Source: Thalassoglobus sp. JC818
Lineage (GTDB): Bacteria > Planctomycetota > Planctomycetia > Planctomycetales > Planctomycetaceae
Reading direction: 5' to 3'
Length of the DNA: 64,000 bases
NCBI RefSeq assembly: GCF_040717535.1
Contig: NZ_JBFEFI010000001.1
Location: forward strand, 620,001-684,000
A program made the position numbers and the translations under genes. Positions 45,919-55,559 of this stretch are shown here, piece by piece. The notes under the pieces are model-generated. The model was given only the letters and a program-made list of their open reading frames with translations. It did no database searches and was not told the origin of the DNA. How positions within the stretch are numbered: position 1 is the stretch's first letter; the number at the start of each line of letters is the position of its first letter.

Positions 45919-47805
45919 ATGAGATTCGGAATTTGCTTCGCCACTTGGCTTGCTTGTCTGGTGGCGCTCTCGGTCCGAGAAGTTCCGAGCCTCGCTGATG
46001 AAACGGTTCACTCCCGTCTTGAGCTCGTGCACCTCAAGGGCGTCGATCTGGAGGGGCACCTTCATCGATTTGGAGAAGCTGAGGATCACCAAGCTACGGT
46101 CGTTGTTTTTCTTTCGACCAGTTGTCCGATCAGTTGTGCGACGATTCCAACATTACATCGGATCTCGACAAAGTACCGGCTGCAAGGTGTCGAAGTCTTC
46201 GGAGTGATTTCGAATCCCGGCACTTCTCGCTCTGAAGCAATCGAACACGTCGAAGAATACAGCATTCGCTTCCCAGTGCTGTTCGACTCTTCAGGTTCAC
46301 TGAGAAACGCTTTGAAACCGACTCACACACCGCAAGCCCTTGTCATTTCTAGCACCGGTGAGATTGCGTACTCAGGAAGAATTGACAATCGATTCACAGC
46401 TTTAGGACGTCGTCGCGGAAGGCCGAGCATCCACGATCTGGAAGAAGCGACGAAGGCGGTCGTGCTCGGCCGATCTGTCGAGAACGCTTACGTGGCTCCG
46501 ATCGGTTGCCTGCTGGAAACCAAGCCGCGTCAGTCTGCTTCGAGTCGGATTACTTTTCATCGAGACATTGCGCCGATCCTGCATGCGAACTGCGTTGAGT
46601 GCCACCGAGCTGATGAAGCTGCCCCGTTCGCTTTGCAGAGTTACGAAGAGACCTGCCGTCATGCGGAACAGATAGTTCATGTGACGAAATCGAAATTCAT
46701 GCCGCCCTGGCATCCCACAGAGGGATATGGAGAATTTCGAAACACGAGAGGTTTAGAGCCAGCAGAGATTGACCTGATTGAAGAATGGGTTCATTCGGGC
46801 ATGCCGGAAGGAGACATCTCGGACGCGCTCCCTGAGGAAGACGAGGAGTCCGGGTGGCGACTCGGTAAGCCCGATCTCATCCTGACGATGGAAGAGGAGT
46901 TTGAACTGGGGCCAGATGGACCGGATGTACATCAGCACTTTGTGCTTCCGATTCAGTTGGAGGACAGCCGTTTGGTTTCTGCGGTTGAATTTCGACCAGG
47001 GAATCGGCGAGTCGTTCATCATGCTTGTTTTTACATTGATACAACACACTCTGGCCGCAAGCTGTCGGATCTACACCCTGATTTTGGTTACGGAAGCTTT
47101 GTCGGTCCCGGCTTCCTTAATGCTGGAGCACTACGCAGTTGGCTTCCGGGAATGTCACCACAGCGACTGCCAAAAGGGACAGGGCAACCACTTCACGCGC
47201 GGAGCGACCTTGTCCTTGAGATTCACTATCAACGAACCGGAAAGGTCGAGAGAGATCGATCACAGGTCGGATTGTATTTCACTCGCGGCGGCCGACAGGT
47301 TGTGGGCGAGATTCAAGTTATGAATAAGTCATTGGTGATCCCCGCTGGAGAAGCGAACTATCGACATCAATCAAGCTTCGTCCTGCCAGTCGATGCCACA
47401 CTGCTTGATACCGCTCCCCACATGCATTTGCTCGGCAAGGAAATGAAAGCAACTGCGACTCTGCCCAGCGGAAAAGTTGAAGAGCTAGTTTGGATCAAAG
47501 ATTGGGATTTTAACTGGCAGGGGCAGTATCTCTACAAGAATCCGGTTCGACTTCCGAAGGGAACGCGCATCGATGTCGTCGCTGTCTATGACAATTCGGA
47601 GTCGAACCCGCTCAATCCGAATTCACCTCCCAAGCAAGTCACGTGGGGCGAGCAAACGCGAGACGAGATGGGAGTCTGCCACTTTCGTTATCTCTGCGAC
47701 ACGCCGAGTGACCTCGAAACTCTCAACAAACATTACCTTCGTTATGCGGATCACGAACAGGCCCGTTACCGGTCGATGTTGTCCGGGGCAGGGCAGTCGC
47801 ATTGA
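45919..47805 (+). CDS. Exported fusion of redoxin, cytochrome c and copper monooxygenase-like domains
   Basis: 628 residues from ATG 45919, with AAGG six bases upstream and a signal peptide (FGICFATWLACLVALSVREVPSLA). Domain 1 (35-190) is a redoxin fold with CPISC (Cys69, Cys73) in VVVFLSTSCPISCATIPTL, like AhpC/TSA and Sco-type proteins. Domain 2 (210-300) is a cytochrome c-like segment with one haem site CVECH (225-229) and MPPWHPTEG, where Met or His could be the axial ligand. Domain 3 (320-628) resembles the copper type II ascorbate-dependent monooxygenases: HH at 367-368, EIHYQ with His436, HMH at 501-503 and Met509, matching the two copper sites. It is periplasmic. Inferred role: a copper-dependent oxidation fed by haem and thiol electron carriers; the substrate is unknown. 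Confidence 0.85.
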   Translation: MRFGICFATWLACLVALSVREVPSLADETVHSRLELVHLKGVDLEGHLHRFGEAEDHQATVVVFLSTSCPISCATIPTLHRISTKYRLQGVEVFGVISNPGTSRSEAIEHVEEYSIRFPVLFDSSGSLRNALKPTHTPQALVISSTGEIAYSGRIDNRFTALGRRRGRPSIHDLEEATKAVVLGRSVENAYVAPIGCLLETKPRQSASSRITFHRDIAPILHANCVECHRADEAAPFALQSYEETCRHAEQIVHVTKSKFMPPWHPTEGYGEFRNTRGLEPAEIDLIEEWVHSGMPEGDISDALPEEDEESGWRLGKPDLILTMEEEFELGPDGPDVHQHFVLPIQLEDSRLVSAVEFRPGNRRVVHHACFYIDTTHSGRKLSDLHPDFGYGSFVGPGFLNAGALRSWLPGMSPQRLPKGTGQPLHARSDLVLEIHYQRTGKVERDRSQVGLYFTRGGRQVVGEIQVMNKSLVIPAGEANYRHQSSFVLPVDATLLDTAPHMHLLGKEMKATATLPSGKVEELVWIKDWDFNWQGQYLYKNPVRLPKGTRIDVVAVYDNSESNPLNPNSPPKQVTWGEQTRDEMGVCHFRYLCDTPSDLETLNKHYLRYADHEQARYRSMLSGAGQSH

Positions 47806-47850
47806 TAAGGCCCCTTCGGAATCAATAGCGGACGATGCAAATACTCAACG

Positions 47851-47886
47851 AAAACACCACGCCCAACTAAATTGATGGACGTGGTG
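47851..47886 (-). terminator. Probable terminator for the minus-strand DUF1559 gene
   Basis: Stem CACCACG-C-CC (47855-47864) with GG-A-CGTGGTG (47877-47886), followed on the minus strand by four T (47854-47851). It lies between two convergent genes and may act on both. Confidence 0.5.
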
Positions 47887-48013
47887 CGCAATTGATCGTG
47901 AGCCTTCTATTCCCGCTCAGTAGTAGTCGATCCAGCAAACCTCTGTGGCGGAACGTCTGCTTTCTCTCTCCAATTGATCAAGCCAATGTAGAAACAGCAG
48001 CATCGAGGCTGTT

Positions 48014-49066
48014 TTAGAATTCCCCGATCGGTTGGCCATCGTTGCGGCTGATGAGGTACTCGTAAACGCTGTCTGCTGCGGTGTTGTTGTTCCCGCCGTT
48101 CATTTTGAAGTCCAGGTTTTCCGAGAGGAACCGGACTGATCCGTCGAAGAGGGCGACCTGAACTCCGCCTGAGTGAAGACTGCTCAAACCTTGCTGTCGC
48201 ACGAATGTGTTGAACACGGCGGTTTGTGTTGGATTGACTGGAGATCGGCCAGTGGCCCAAGAGTCGTCGATACAGTCGTCATGGTAGGCAGCTGCACAGC
48301 CAGCCCATGTCGCTGCATGCATCATCGCTCCGTTGACGATGTAAGCTCGTTCGCCGACGCAGATGGTGTTACTTGTTCCATCCACCATGTCGCGGAAGCT
48401 GAAGGAACTATTCGGACCGAAACCGCCGGAGTAAGTCCAGCGACCATTGCTGATCTGGTGCACGCGATGGTGGTGGAGCGCAACATAGTTGGATGTTGCG
48501 AGTGCGACTCGCGGTCCAGCCTGGCTTCCATCGATGTACCAGTCGGAAGCTGCGTTCGTCAGACCGTAGAGGAAGTGATGTTCGCTCGGTCCATCGTTGG
48601 TAATGGGGCCGGTATCGCTCGGGCAGCGGTAGATCGGAAGTGACCGTTGAAGTTCCCTGACCAACACGGTGTCGGCAACGACTCGTCCCATGACCGGTTC
48701 AGCCCCGGCAGTAATTTGGTAGAGGGCTGCCTGATCCATAAACGGCAGTATGAAAACACTCCACGTCCAACCGGCTGTTCGAGCCATGTTGTTGTTATGG
48801 GAAGTTGGTGGATAAGGGTTCGTATTCCCAGCTTGCGGAAGGATTGATCCTGGAGGGAAGCGGGAATAAGTGTCCTGGTAGTTGTGAATCGCCAGGGCAA
48901 TGTTCTTGAGATTGTTCTTGCACTGAGTTCGTCTGGCAGCTTCTCGCGCCTGTTGAACAGCGGGCAAAAGCAGGGCGATGAGAATCGCGATGATCGCAAT
49001 CACGACGAGCAACTCAATCAATGTAAACCCACGAGAATGACGCTGTCGCAGTTTCTGAAATGACAT
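48014..49066 (-). CDS. DUF1559 protein with type IV prepilin-like N-terminus
   Basis: 350 residues from ATG 49066, with AAGGAG eight bases upstream. The N-terminus [27 protein letters not shown] is the class III prepilin segment with Glu at +5, then [35 protein letters not shown]. The C-terminal mark is [17 protein letters not shown]. The middle (about 75-290) differs strongly from the copy at 17.94 kb, as expected for this fast-expanding planctomycete family. The usual fate is cleavage by prepilin peptidase and assembly or display at the membrane, but the function is not known. It lies 165 bases downstream of a lipoprotein gene on the same strand. Confidence 0.95.
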   Translation of the reverse strand: MSFQKLRQRHSRGFTLIELLVVIAIIAILIALLLPAVQQAREAARRTQCKNNLKNIALAIHNYQDTYSRFPPGSILPQAGNTNPYPPTSHNNNMARTAGWTWSVFILPFMDQAALYQITAGAEPVMGRVVADTVLVRELQRSLPIYRCPSDTGPITNDGPSEHHFLYGLTNAASDWYIDGSQAGPRVALATSNYVALHHHRVHQISNGRWTYSGGFGPNSSFSFRDMVDGTSNTICVGERAYIVNGAMMHAATWAGCAAAYHDDCIDDSWATGRSPVNPTQTAVFNTFVRQQGLSSLHSGGVQVALFDGSVRFLSENLDFKMNGGNNNTAADSVYEYLISRNDGQPIGEF

Positions 49067-49231
49067 AAGATCATCTCCTTAAGAAAAGAATGACGAGACT
49101 CTGAGAATTGATTGAACGAATGGCAGCAACGAAGGGTGTTCACGTCTGAGTTGCAAGCAGTGAGGTTCCACCAGCGAACAGAAATGTCGTGCGAATCCAT
49201 CCATCTACAAAGACCTTGAATTCATTCAGCC

Positions 49232-49651
49232 CTAAAATTCGATCTTCACCTCCCCCATGCCCGGTTTCACTTCGATTTCCATCGTGGAATCGATGCAGGG
49301 GAATTTCTTGACCGCATCGGGGTTGTCGACTTCTGTCGCCGAGTAAGGCCCGACGGAAACCCGATGCTTACCGACAATTGCTCCGTCACCGTTTTCATAG
49401 GTGGTGAGCTCGAAATTCCCTTGGTCATCTGTCACTCCCAGTGCAGGACGCCCCGGACGACCCTCTTTCCGATCTTCCTGATCGAGCGGAGTGAAGTTGA
49501 CGAATGCCTTCGCCATCGGCACGCCCTGACAGGTGATGACCCCTTTCACAGGAATTACCCCGTATTGATCGGGATTTTCACCGCACCCGAGCACACCAGC
49601 CACAAGAACTCCGGTCCAAATGAACGAAGTAAAACGCCACAATTCTTTCAT
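49232..49651 (-). CDS. Small lipoprotein paired with DUF1559 gene
   Basis: 139 residues from ATG 49651. The signal peptide ends in VLGC (lipobox, Cys near 23). The mature part reads VIPVKGVITCQGVPMAKAFVNFTP and GVTDDQGNFELTTYENGDGAIVGKHRVSVGP, the carboxypeptidase-regulatory-like beta-sandwich pattern of planctomycete lipoproteins. The ending EIEVKPGMGEVKIEF is a final beta-strand. Same gene order as at 17.4-19.0 kb, but on the opposite strand and with divergent sequence. Function unknown. Confidence 0.88.
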   Translation of the reverse strand: MKELWRFTSFIWTGVLVAGVLGCGENPDQYGVIPVKGVITCQGVPMAKAFVNFTPLDQEDRKEGRPGRPALGVTDDQGNFELTTYENGDGAIVGKHRVSVGPYSATEVDNPDAVKKFPCIDSTMEIEVKPGMGEVKIEF

Positions 49652-50226
49652 TTCTTAGTGCCTTATGAATCAAACGTTTTCGTTCAGTATCACCAAACAA
49701 TAACTAACAACGAAGAAAGCAGCAACAGACACATTCAAACATTCTGATATCATTTCATATCGATGCGTTTTCGCCGAAACGTCTTGGCTTTCCCGTAATC
49801 AACATCAAAAATCGACAGTCGGCTGTGATCACCGCAGGCGACGTTGTGAAGCCACGCAGACTTCACTCACCCTGGCCGGAAACATTCTTTTTACAGAGAA
49901 TTCAACACTTCACAGGCATAAAAGGACCTCAGAAATCATTTCATCCTGCGAAAAGATCCACATTCGCCTACGTGTCGAAGGAGAGACGCGTTGGATCGAA
50001 ATTCGTTCCCGTCAATTTTCGAGAGAGATCGAAGTTGCCAGAACAGTCAAGAAAGCGAGCTGATAAATAGGCTGAGCGGGAGAAAGTCACTCGAATCGAT
50101 GGGGAGTGGGAATCGAGCCCGAATGCGTCACAACGAATGGCGCAAACGCGTCTGGTTGCTCTCAGTCCAGTGGATTCAGCGATGAAGCTGGCTCGCTGCT
50201 GCTAGCCGATGGCGCTGCCCACCGTA
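49652..50226. other. Intergenic region with no gene seen
   Basis: 575 bases. Frames on the plus strand (49825-50070 and others) lack ribosome-binding sites and family resemblance. A stretch near 50095-50125 looks faintly like a tRNA T-arm on the minus strand but cannot be folded into a cloverleaf. Confidence 0.4.
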
Positions 50227-51102
50227 TTACTGTTGAAGAAAAGTTTCGATTGCCGCGATCAGTTGTTCGGGCTCATCTTCAAAGATGTAGTGTCCCGCGC
50301 TGGGCATTCTCACAGTCGTGGCGTTGGGGAAGCGGCGCTCCCATTCCTCCAGAAAGTTCGTGGTAAAACACCAGTCTTTCTCACCCCAAGGAAGCAGAAA
50401 CGGGCGGTCTTTGAATTGTGCAAGGTTTTCTTCGACTTCAACGAGCGTTTGATACGTCGGATGAGCTGCGTTGAGGGGAATTTCCTGGACGAAGCGATGT
50501 ACGGCAATGCGATTGGCCCAGCTATCGTATGGATACAGATATCCACTCTTCACAGCGGGAGACAATGGCTTTTCGACAGCCTGAGATACTGCTGCCCCTG
50601 CGAAGAGATTAAAGCCCCGCACGCCAATGGCCCCCAGAACTGGAGTTCGACAGACGGCAATTCTCCAAGGCATTTCCTGCGAACGAAAGGCTGCTGTGTT
50701 CATCATCACGAAATTGCGAAAGCGGTCCGGCAGTCGGCCCGCCGCTCCCATTCCGATACAGCCTCCCCAGTCGTGGCCAATCAGCGTGACGTCCTGCAGG
50801 TCTTGCTCCTCAATAAACCGACAGAGGTTCGAGATGTGCTGTTCGATCGTGTAGGCGTAATCTTGCGGCTTGTCAGAGAGTCCCATGCCGAGATGATCGA
50901 CAGCAAGGCAGCGATAATTCGGCGAGAAGCGTGAGACGAGTCGACGCCATGCGAAGCTCCAAGTCGGGTTACCATGCACCATCAGCAGCGGACGACCTTC
51001 TCCCTCGTCGATGTAAGAGTAGCTGTGACCATCGATCTCCAAAGTCTTGGGATTGAATGGATACTCGTTTCGGAATGAATCGGGAATCTGGGGCGTCGGC
51101 AC
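50227..51102 (-). CDS. Alpha/beta-hydrolase of the haloalkane dehalogenase/OleB type
   Basis: 291 residues from GTG 51102, without an evident ribosome-binding site. Oxyanion-hole region HGNPTWSFAWR (43-53), then DHLGMGLSDKP, nucleophile elbow GHDWGG with Asp111, and catalytic His in SAGHYIFEDEPE near the end, as in haloalkane dehalogenases. The segments MMNTAAFR and SGYLYPYDSWANRIAVHRFVQEIPL are particularly like OleB, the beta-lactone decarboxylase of olefin biosynthesis, which belongs to the same superfamily branch. OleA, OleC and OleD genes are not visible nearby, so a dehalogenase or another hydrolase remains possible. It is cytoplasmic. Confidence 0.72.
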   Translation of the reverse strand: MPTPQIPDSFRNEYPFNPKTLEIDGHSYSYIDEGEGRPLLMVHGNPTWSFAWRRLVSRFSPNYRCLAVDHLGMGLSDKPQDYAYTIEQHISNLCRFIEEQDLQDVTLIGHDWGGCIGMGAAGRLPDRFRNFVMMNTAAFRSQEMPWRIAVCRTPVLGAIGVRGFNLFAGAAVSQAVEKPLSPAVKSGYLYPYDSWANRIAVHRFVQEIPLNAAHPTYQTLVEVEENLAQFKDRPFLLPWGEKDWCFTTNFLEEWERRFPNATTVRMPSAGHYIFEDEPEQLIAAIETFLQQ

Positions 51103-51384
51103 AGCAAATCAATCAATCGTTAGAGCTTGGTCCAAAACCGCTTCGAAATCCCTGAAATTCAGAAGAACAATCCGAACCGTGGCTTTTGGAATCACATCAA
51201 TTACTGAGGGAGCAGGGTACTGTATTGAGCGCAGGTTGTGAGGGCTACGATAGAACCAAAATTCCCAACAACTCTGTCGGTCAATCTTGGATCAACCGTG
51301 ACTGTTGGATTGGTGCGATGTGGCTGATTCTCTAAGATGCGGACCTGTCGAACTGCAATTTTCCAGTTTTCATGAAGATGAGTG

Positions 51385-52905
51385 ATGCAAGAGCCTGAGC
51401 TTGCGATTGAATTCCGCGACGTCACTAAGCGGTTTCCGGGTGTCATTGCACTCGAGAACGTTTCGTTCGATGTGCGACGCGGCGAGTTTCATTCGATCTG
51501 CGGAGAAAATGGAGCTGGTAAAAGCACTCTCATGAAAATTCTCTCCGGAGTTCTGACCGACTACGAGGGAGAATTATTCGTCTCGGGCGAGCGAGTCTCA
51601 CTGACTGGAACCCGGGCTGCCGAGGAAATTGGCATCAGCATTATTCATCAGGAACTAAATCTGGTGGAAGAGCTGAGTGTGTCAGCGAATATTTTCCTCG
51701 GACGGGAAATCTCACACGGCTGGTTCCTCAACGATGGAGCTATGGACTCGGCAGCGTCAAACCTGTTTCAGCAACTTGACTGCGACATCTCCGCCCGCGA
51801 GCTTGTTCGACAATTGCGAGTCGGCGATCAACAGCTTGTGGAAATTGCCAAAGCCTTGTCGTTGAAATCTGACATTCTCATCATGGATGAGCCGACGAGC
51901 GCGCTGACGGAAACGGAAGTTGAACGGCTGTTTCGCGTCATACAGAAGCTTCGCGACGACGGCGTCACCATCCTCTATATCTCCCACAAAATGGAGGAAG
52001 TTTTTCGTCTCTCTGACCGAATCACCGTTCTGCGCGACGGCAAACATGTTCAGACATTGAACCGAGAAGAGACCAATCCTCAAGAAATTACACACCTGAT
52101 GGTGGGACGCGAGATCGAATCGGTCAAACTCGGTGCGAATCGTGCGGTTGGAGAAACGATCCTCGAAGTGAAAAATCTGTCGCTTCCATGGCCCGGGCAT
52201 GCGCGAGAATGGAGACTCAAGGACGTTTCATTTTCTCTGCGCCGGGGTGAAGTCGTGGGCTTCGCCGGATTGATGGGGGCAGGGCGAACGGAACTCCTCG
52301 AAGCGCTGTTCGGTGCGAGCGAAACTCCTCCTCAAGGAGAAATTCTCCTCCGTGGAGATGCTGTTCACTTCGAACATCCGGCAGATGCGAAGGCTGCAGG
52401 GATTGCGATGGTCACCGAAGATCGCAAACGTCTGGGGCTGTTTCAGCAGATGTCCGTGCGGGAGAACATCACCGTCTGCACACTCGATGAGTCTTCTGTG
52501 AGTGGCATGATTCAACCGGGTCGCGAGCAGACAGCGGCTCGCGAGTCCATCTCCGAATTGGGAGTGAAGACAGCTTCAGCCGAAACACCAATCACAGCGC
52601 TCTCCGGCGGGAATCAGCAGAAGTGCATCATCGCACGCTGGCTGAGAACCAATCCCGATGTTCTCCTGCTGGATGACCCCACAAGGGGCGTCGATGTGGG
52701 AGCAAAGGCGGAGTTGTATCAGGTGATCGATAAACTGTGCCGCGACGGTTTGGCCATCATTGTGACATCCAGCGAGCTTCCGGAACTGATCACTCTCTGC
52801 GATCGAATTCTCGTTCTTTGCGAAGGTCGCCTCACCGGAGAACTCACCAGCGATGAGTTCTCCGAAGAGCGAATTATGGAATTCGCCACCGAAATGAACT
52901 GCTGA
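51385..52905 (+). CDS. Sugar-type ABC transporter ATPase (two nucleotide-binding domains), orphan
   Basis: 506 residues from ATG 51385, directly after an in-frame GTG. Two fused ATPase domains: the first has Walker A GENGAGKST, signature region QLRVGDQQLVEIAKAL and Walker B ILIMDEPTSALTE. The second has the weak Walker A GLMGAGRTE usual for this family, signature LSGGNQQK and LLLDDPTRGVDVG. This is the RbsA/XylG/MglA type that powers import of ribose, xylose, galactose or similar sugars. The permease and the periplasmic binding protein that normally sit beside it are absent; the next gene is on the opposite strand. It may serve a permease encoded elsewhere. Confidence 0.92.
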   Translation: MQEPELAIEFRDVTKRFPGVIALENVSFDVRRGEFHSICGENGAGKSTLMKILSGVLTDYEGELFVSGERVSLTGTRAAEEIGISIIHQELNLVEELSVSANIFLGREISHGWFLNDGAMDSAASNLFQQLDCDISARELVRQLRVGDQQLVEIAKALSLKSDILIMDEPTSALTETEVERLFRVIQKLRDDGVTILYISHKMEEVFRLSDRITVLRDGKHVQTLNREETNPQEITHLMVGREIESVKLGANRAVGETILEVKNLSLPWPGHAREWRLKDVSFSLRRGEVVGFAGLMGAGRTELLEALFGASETPPQGEILLRGDAVHFEHPADAKAAGIAMVTEDRKRLGLFQQMSVRENITVCTLDESSVSGMIQPGREQTAARESISELGVKTASAETPITALSGGNQQKCIIARWLRTNPDVLLLDDPTRGVDVGAKAELYQVIDKLCRDGLAIIVTSSELPELITLCDRILVLCEGRLTGELTSDEFSEERIMEFATEMNC

Positions 52906-52943
52906 AGTCGCCTTCGTCTTCAGCGATTCCGCGACTTTTCCGA

Positions 52944-54170
52944 CTACCGAATCGGGACAACGTGTTCGACTGGCCAGTTAATTTCCCAAGCTTCCTGAGG
53001 CGATCCCATTTCCGGAAAGGTGATGGTCGACCGGATAATTTCCGGGATCACAATACGTTGCCACTGCGGAGCTGGCGCAACCCAGGCTTTGGAACTGTCC
53101 TCTGAAGACGTCACGCTTCCGATCAGTTCCTCTTCTTCTTCCTGAACGATAATTCGCGGGCAAAGTGCGAGGAAGAGATGGCGGTCGTCGGAATCGGGAA
53201 CCTTCACACCTGCGTCTTGCAATCTTCGGCGATCGAATTGTCCCGAAAATTGCATTCCGTTTCCGTCGCTTTCGATTCCGAGATACAGCACGAGAACGTT
53301 TCCGTCGCGAATGGTCTCACAATGTTGTTCCACGGTCCGTCCATGATCCTGGATCGAAACGAACGATTTCACGTCGCGTCGATCGGAAGAGATCTTTCCG
53401 CAGAGTTCAAGTGTGAGCCCGTTGCTGGTGATTGAAGCTGTCTGGTTGTTAAAGAGAGTCACTTTAGGGGCAAAGAATGACTTGAAATCCGTTCCTGAAC
53501 GGAGAGCTTCAAGTTGGCTGTCCCACTGTTTTGCTGTCTGGATTTTGCTGGACGGCCATGACTTCGCCAGGTTAGCAGGGATCGACAGAAATCGTGCCTC
53601 CATCGAAACCTGGAGGTCCTGCAATCTTCGCAATTGCTCAAGCAAACTGGTGATGCTGTCATGATTTTCAGTGGTCTGCCGAATCAGTAGCGAGAGAGTC
53701 GATTCGTGAAAGTGGATCTCGCCGATTCCGTCTGCGATCCGCTTGTCTGTCCGCGAGTCATGCCAACTGTCGGGGCTGACGGTCTGCCTGATCAGATCCT
53801 CTAATTGACCGGCGTTCTGGGCAGTCAACTCGGAAGTCTGTCCGTTTTCGACAGGTGGAAGCGGAACAACCAGATCGGCCACTGCGTAAACCCTGATGAT
53901 TTGCTGCTGCTCAGCCGTATCGGAATTCTTTGAGTCAGGACGGTTTTCGCGAGTCAACTTCCAGTGCGAAGTGACGAGTTTGGTCAGTGAATCGTCGGGA
54001 AATTCCTTTCGCAATTCGTGAAAGAGCGAGCGAGCACTTTCATAGTCGTCGTTTTCGACAGCTTGGTAGTACGACTTGGCAAGCTGCGATTCTTTGGAAG
54101 TTTCTTCAGTTTGCGCAAATAGAGTTGCTGAGAATCCAAGAGCTAGCAAGAATCCGAACGTCCGTCTCAT
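52944..54170 (-). CDS. Secreted secretin-like protein (planctomycete type)
   Basis: 408 residues with a signal peptide ending near TLFAQ. Residues 25-70 form a TPR-like helical pair (LAKSYYQAVENDDYESARSLFHELRKEFPDD). The middle holds RVYAVADLVVP, LEDLIRQTVSPDSWHD and a strand-rich segment GIGEIHFHESTLSLLIRQTTENHDSITSLLEQLRRLQDLQVSMEARFLSI, the pattern of the secretin N1/N3-type domains. The C-terminal part could match the secretin beta domain only loosely and lacks the usual gate glycines and final VPxL motif. I therefore expect a periplasmic protein derived from a secretin rather than a working pore. It converges with the ABC ATPase gene. Confidence 0.6.
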   Translation of the reverse strand: MRRTFGFLLALGFSATLFAQTEETSKESQLAKSYYQAVENDDYESARSLFHELRKEFPDDSLTKLVTSHWKLTRENRPDSKNSDTAEQQQIIRVYAVADLVVPLPPVENGQTSELTAQNAGQLEDLIRQTVSPDSWHDSRTDKRIADGIGEIHFHESTLSLLIRQTTENHDSITSLLEQLRRLQDLQVSMEARFLSIPANLAKSWPSSKIQTAKQWDSQLEALRSGTDFKSFFAPKVTLFNNQTASITSNGLTLELCGKISSDRRDVKSFVSIQDHGRTVEQHCETIRDGNVLVLYLGIESDGNGMQFSGQFDRRRLQDAGVKVPDSDDRHLFLALCPRIIVQEEEEELIGSVTSSEDSSKAWVAPAPQWQRIVIPEIIRSTITFPEMGSPQEAWEINWPVEHVVPIR

Positions 54171-54440
54171 GTCACTCCTCCATGTTTCGTCGTAAGCGGC
54201 TCGTGGCGAACCACTTGAACGGGTCCAAAGGCTGATTGCGACTCATCAGGGGATTCGGAATTCGGCGCGGATTTCAGATTCGAGATGTTTTCGGAAAAGC
54301 AGAAGGCCCCCGTTTCACTCGAACATGACGCGAGTCGAGATTCCTCTTGGGTCCCGGAAGAGAATTAGCGAGTCACTTGCTAGAGTACGATGAAATCCTG
54401 TTAACCACTACCCCAGTTTCTCCACCACTGCCAACTGACA

Positions 54441-55553
54441 ATGCCTGAGTTTGATGCCAAATTCCCAACGACTCTCAAGGTCATCGAACAGGGAATCGAA
54501 CGCGAACACCATCTCGGTGTTCAGATTTACATTTCGCGAAACAACGAAACACTTCTCGATGACGCTGTCGGTGAGAATCGCATTGGGGATCCGATGACCA
54601 ATGAGACGTTGTCTCTCTGGCTCTCATCGGGAAAGCCGCTGACAGCTGCGGCGATTATGCAACTGGTGGACCGCTCGAAAATCGACATCGAACAAACCGT
54701 CGCCAGCATCGTTCCAGAGTTCGCTGAAAAAGGGAAAGAGGCTCTGACGATTCGGCAACTGCTCACGCACACAGCAGGATTGCGACCGGTCTCGACTGGC
54801 TGGCCTCAGCAGGAATGGGATGACATTCTCGCAAAGATCTGCGGGGCATCGCTGCGGATGAACTGGGTTCCCGGAGAACGGGGAGGGTACGATCCCGCTC
54901 GTTCGTGGTTTGTGTTGGGAGAGATTATCCGGCGTATCGACGGACGTGGAGTCGACCAGTACGTTCGCGAAGAGATCCTCGAACCTCTCGGAATGCTCGA
55001 TTGCTGGATGTCGATGCCTTCATCGATCCACAACGCTTACGGCTTGCGAATTGGGATCATGTACACCGTTCTCGATGGTGACCTCAAAGCCACTCATGGC
55101 CATCGAGAAGACTACTGTACTTCGCCTTCCCCCGGTGGCAGCTTACGCGGTCCAGTCTGCCAACTGGGTAAGTTTTACGAGATGCTTCTGGCGAACGGGC
55201 TCAGTGCTTCAGGCGAAAGAATCCTTTCGGAAGAGGCTGTCGAAGTCATGACCCGTCGACAGCGTGAAGGGATGTTCGATGAAACGTTTCAACACAAGCT
55301 GGACTTCGGACTCGGTGTGATCGTCAACTCAAATCGCTACGGAGCAGAAACAGTTCCTTACGGATTCGGTCGATATGCCAGCGAGAACAGCTTCGGTCAC
55401 GGGGGAGCCCAGTCGTCGATTGGGTTCGCTGACCCCGAGCATGGACTGGTCGTTGCAGCAGTGGCGAATGGTTGTCCTGGGGAAGAAATTCACAACGAAC
55501 GCTTCCGCGAACTGAACTCCGCGATCTATCAAGACTTGGGCCTGGCAGGGTAA
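54441..55553 (+). CDS. Serine hydrolase of the beta-lactamase/esterase family (class C fold)
   Basis: 370 residues. The catalytic SxxK is S62-S-G-K65 in LSLWLSSGKPLTAAA. TIRQLLTHTAGL near 105 is the conserved family stretch, the tyrosine motif may be YDPARSWF near 150, and FGHGGAQSSIGFADPEHG carries the HGG triad. No signal peptide is visible, so the enzyme should be cytoplasmic. That argues against a true beta-lactamase and for an esterase or peptidase acting on an unknown substrate. The gene is followed after six bases by the prepilin peptidase gene, so they are probably one transcript. Confidence 0.88.
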   Translation: MPEFDAKFPTTLKVIEQGIEREHHLGVQIYISRNNETLLDDAVGENRIGDPMTNETLSLWLSSGKPLTAAAIMQLVDRSKIDIEQTVASIVPEFAEKGKEALTIRQLLTHTAGLRPVSTGWPQQEWDDILAKICGASLRMNWVPGERGGYDPARSWFVLGEIIRRIDGRGVDQYVREEILEPLGMLDCWMSMPSSIHNAYGLRIGIMYTVLDGDLKATHGHREDYCTSPSPGGSLRGPVCQLGKFYEMLLANGLSASGERILSEEAVEVMTRRQREGMFDETFQHKLDFGLGVIVNSNRYGAETVPYGFGRYASENSFGHGGAQSSIGFADPEHGLVVAAVANGCPGEEIHNERFRELNSAIYQDLGLAG

Positions 55554-55559
55554 GTACAC

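Noticed and set aside
50095-50180. Possible tRNA T-arm on the minus strand
   Set aside because: No acceptor or anticodon stem can be drawn around it.
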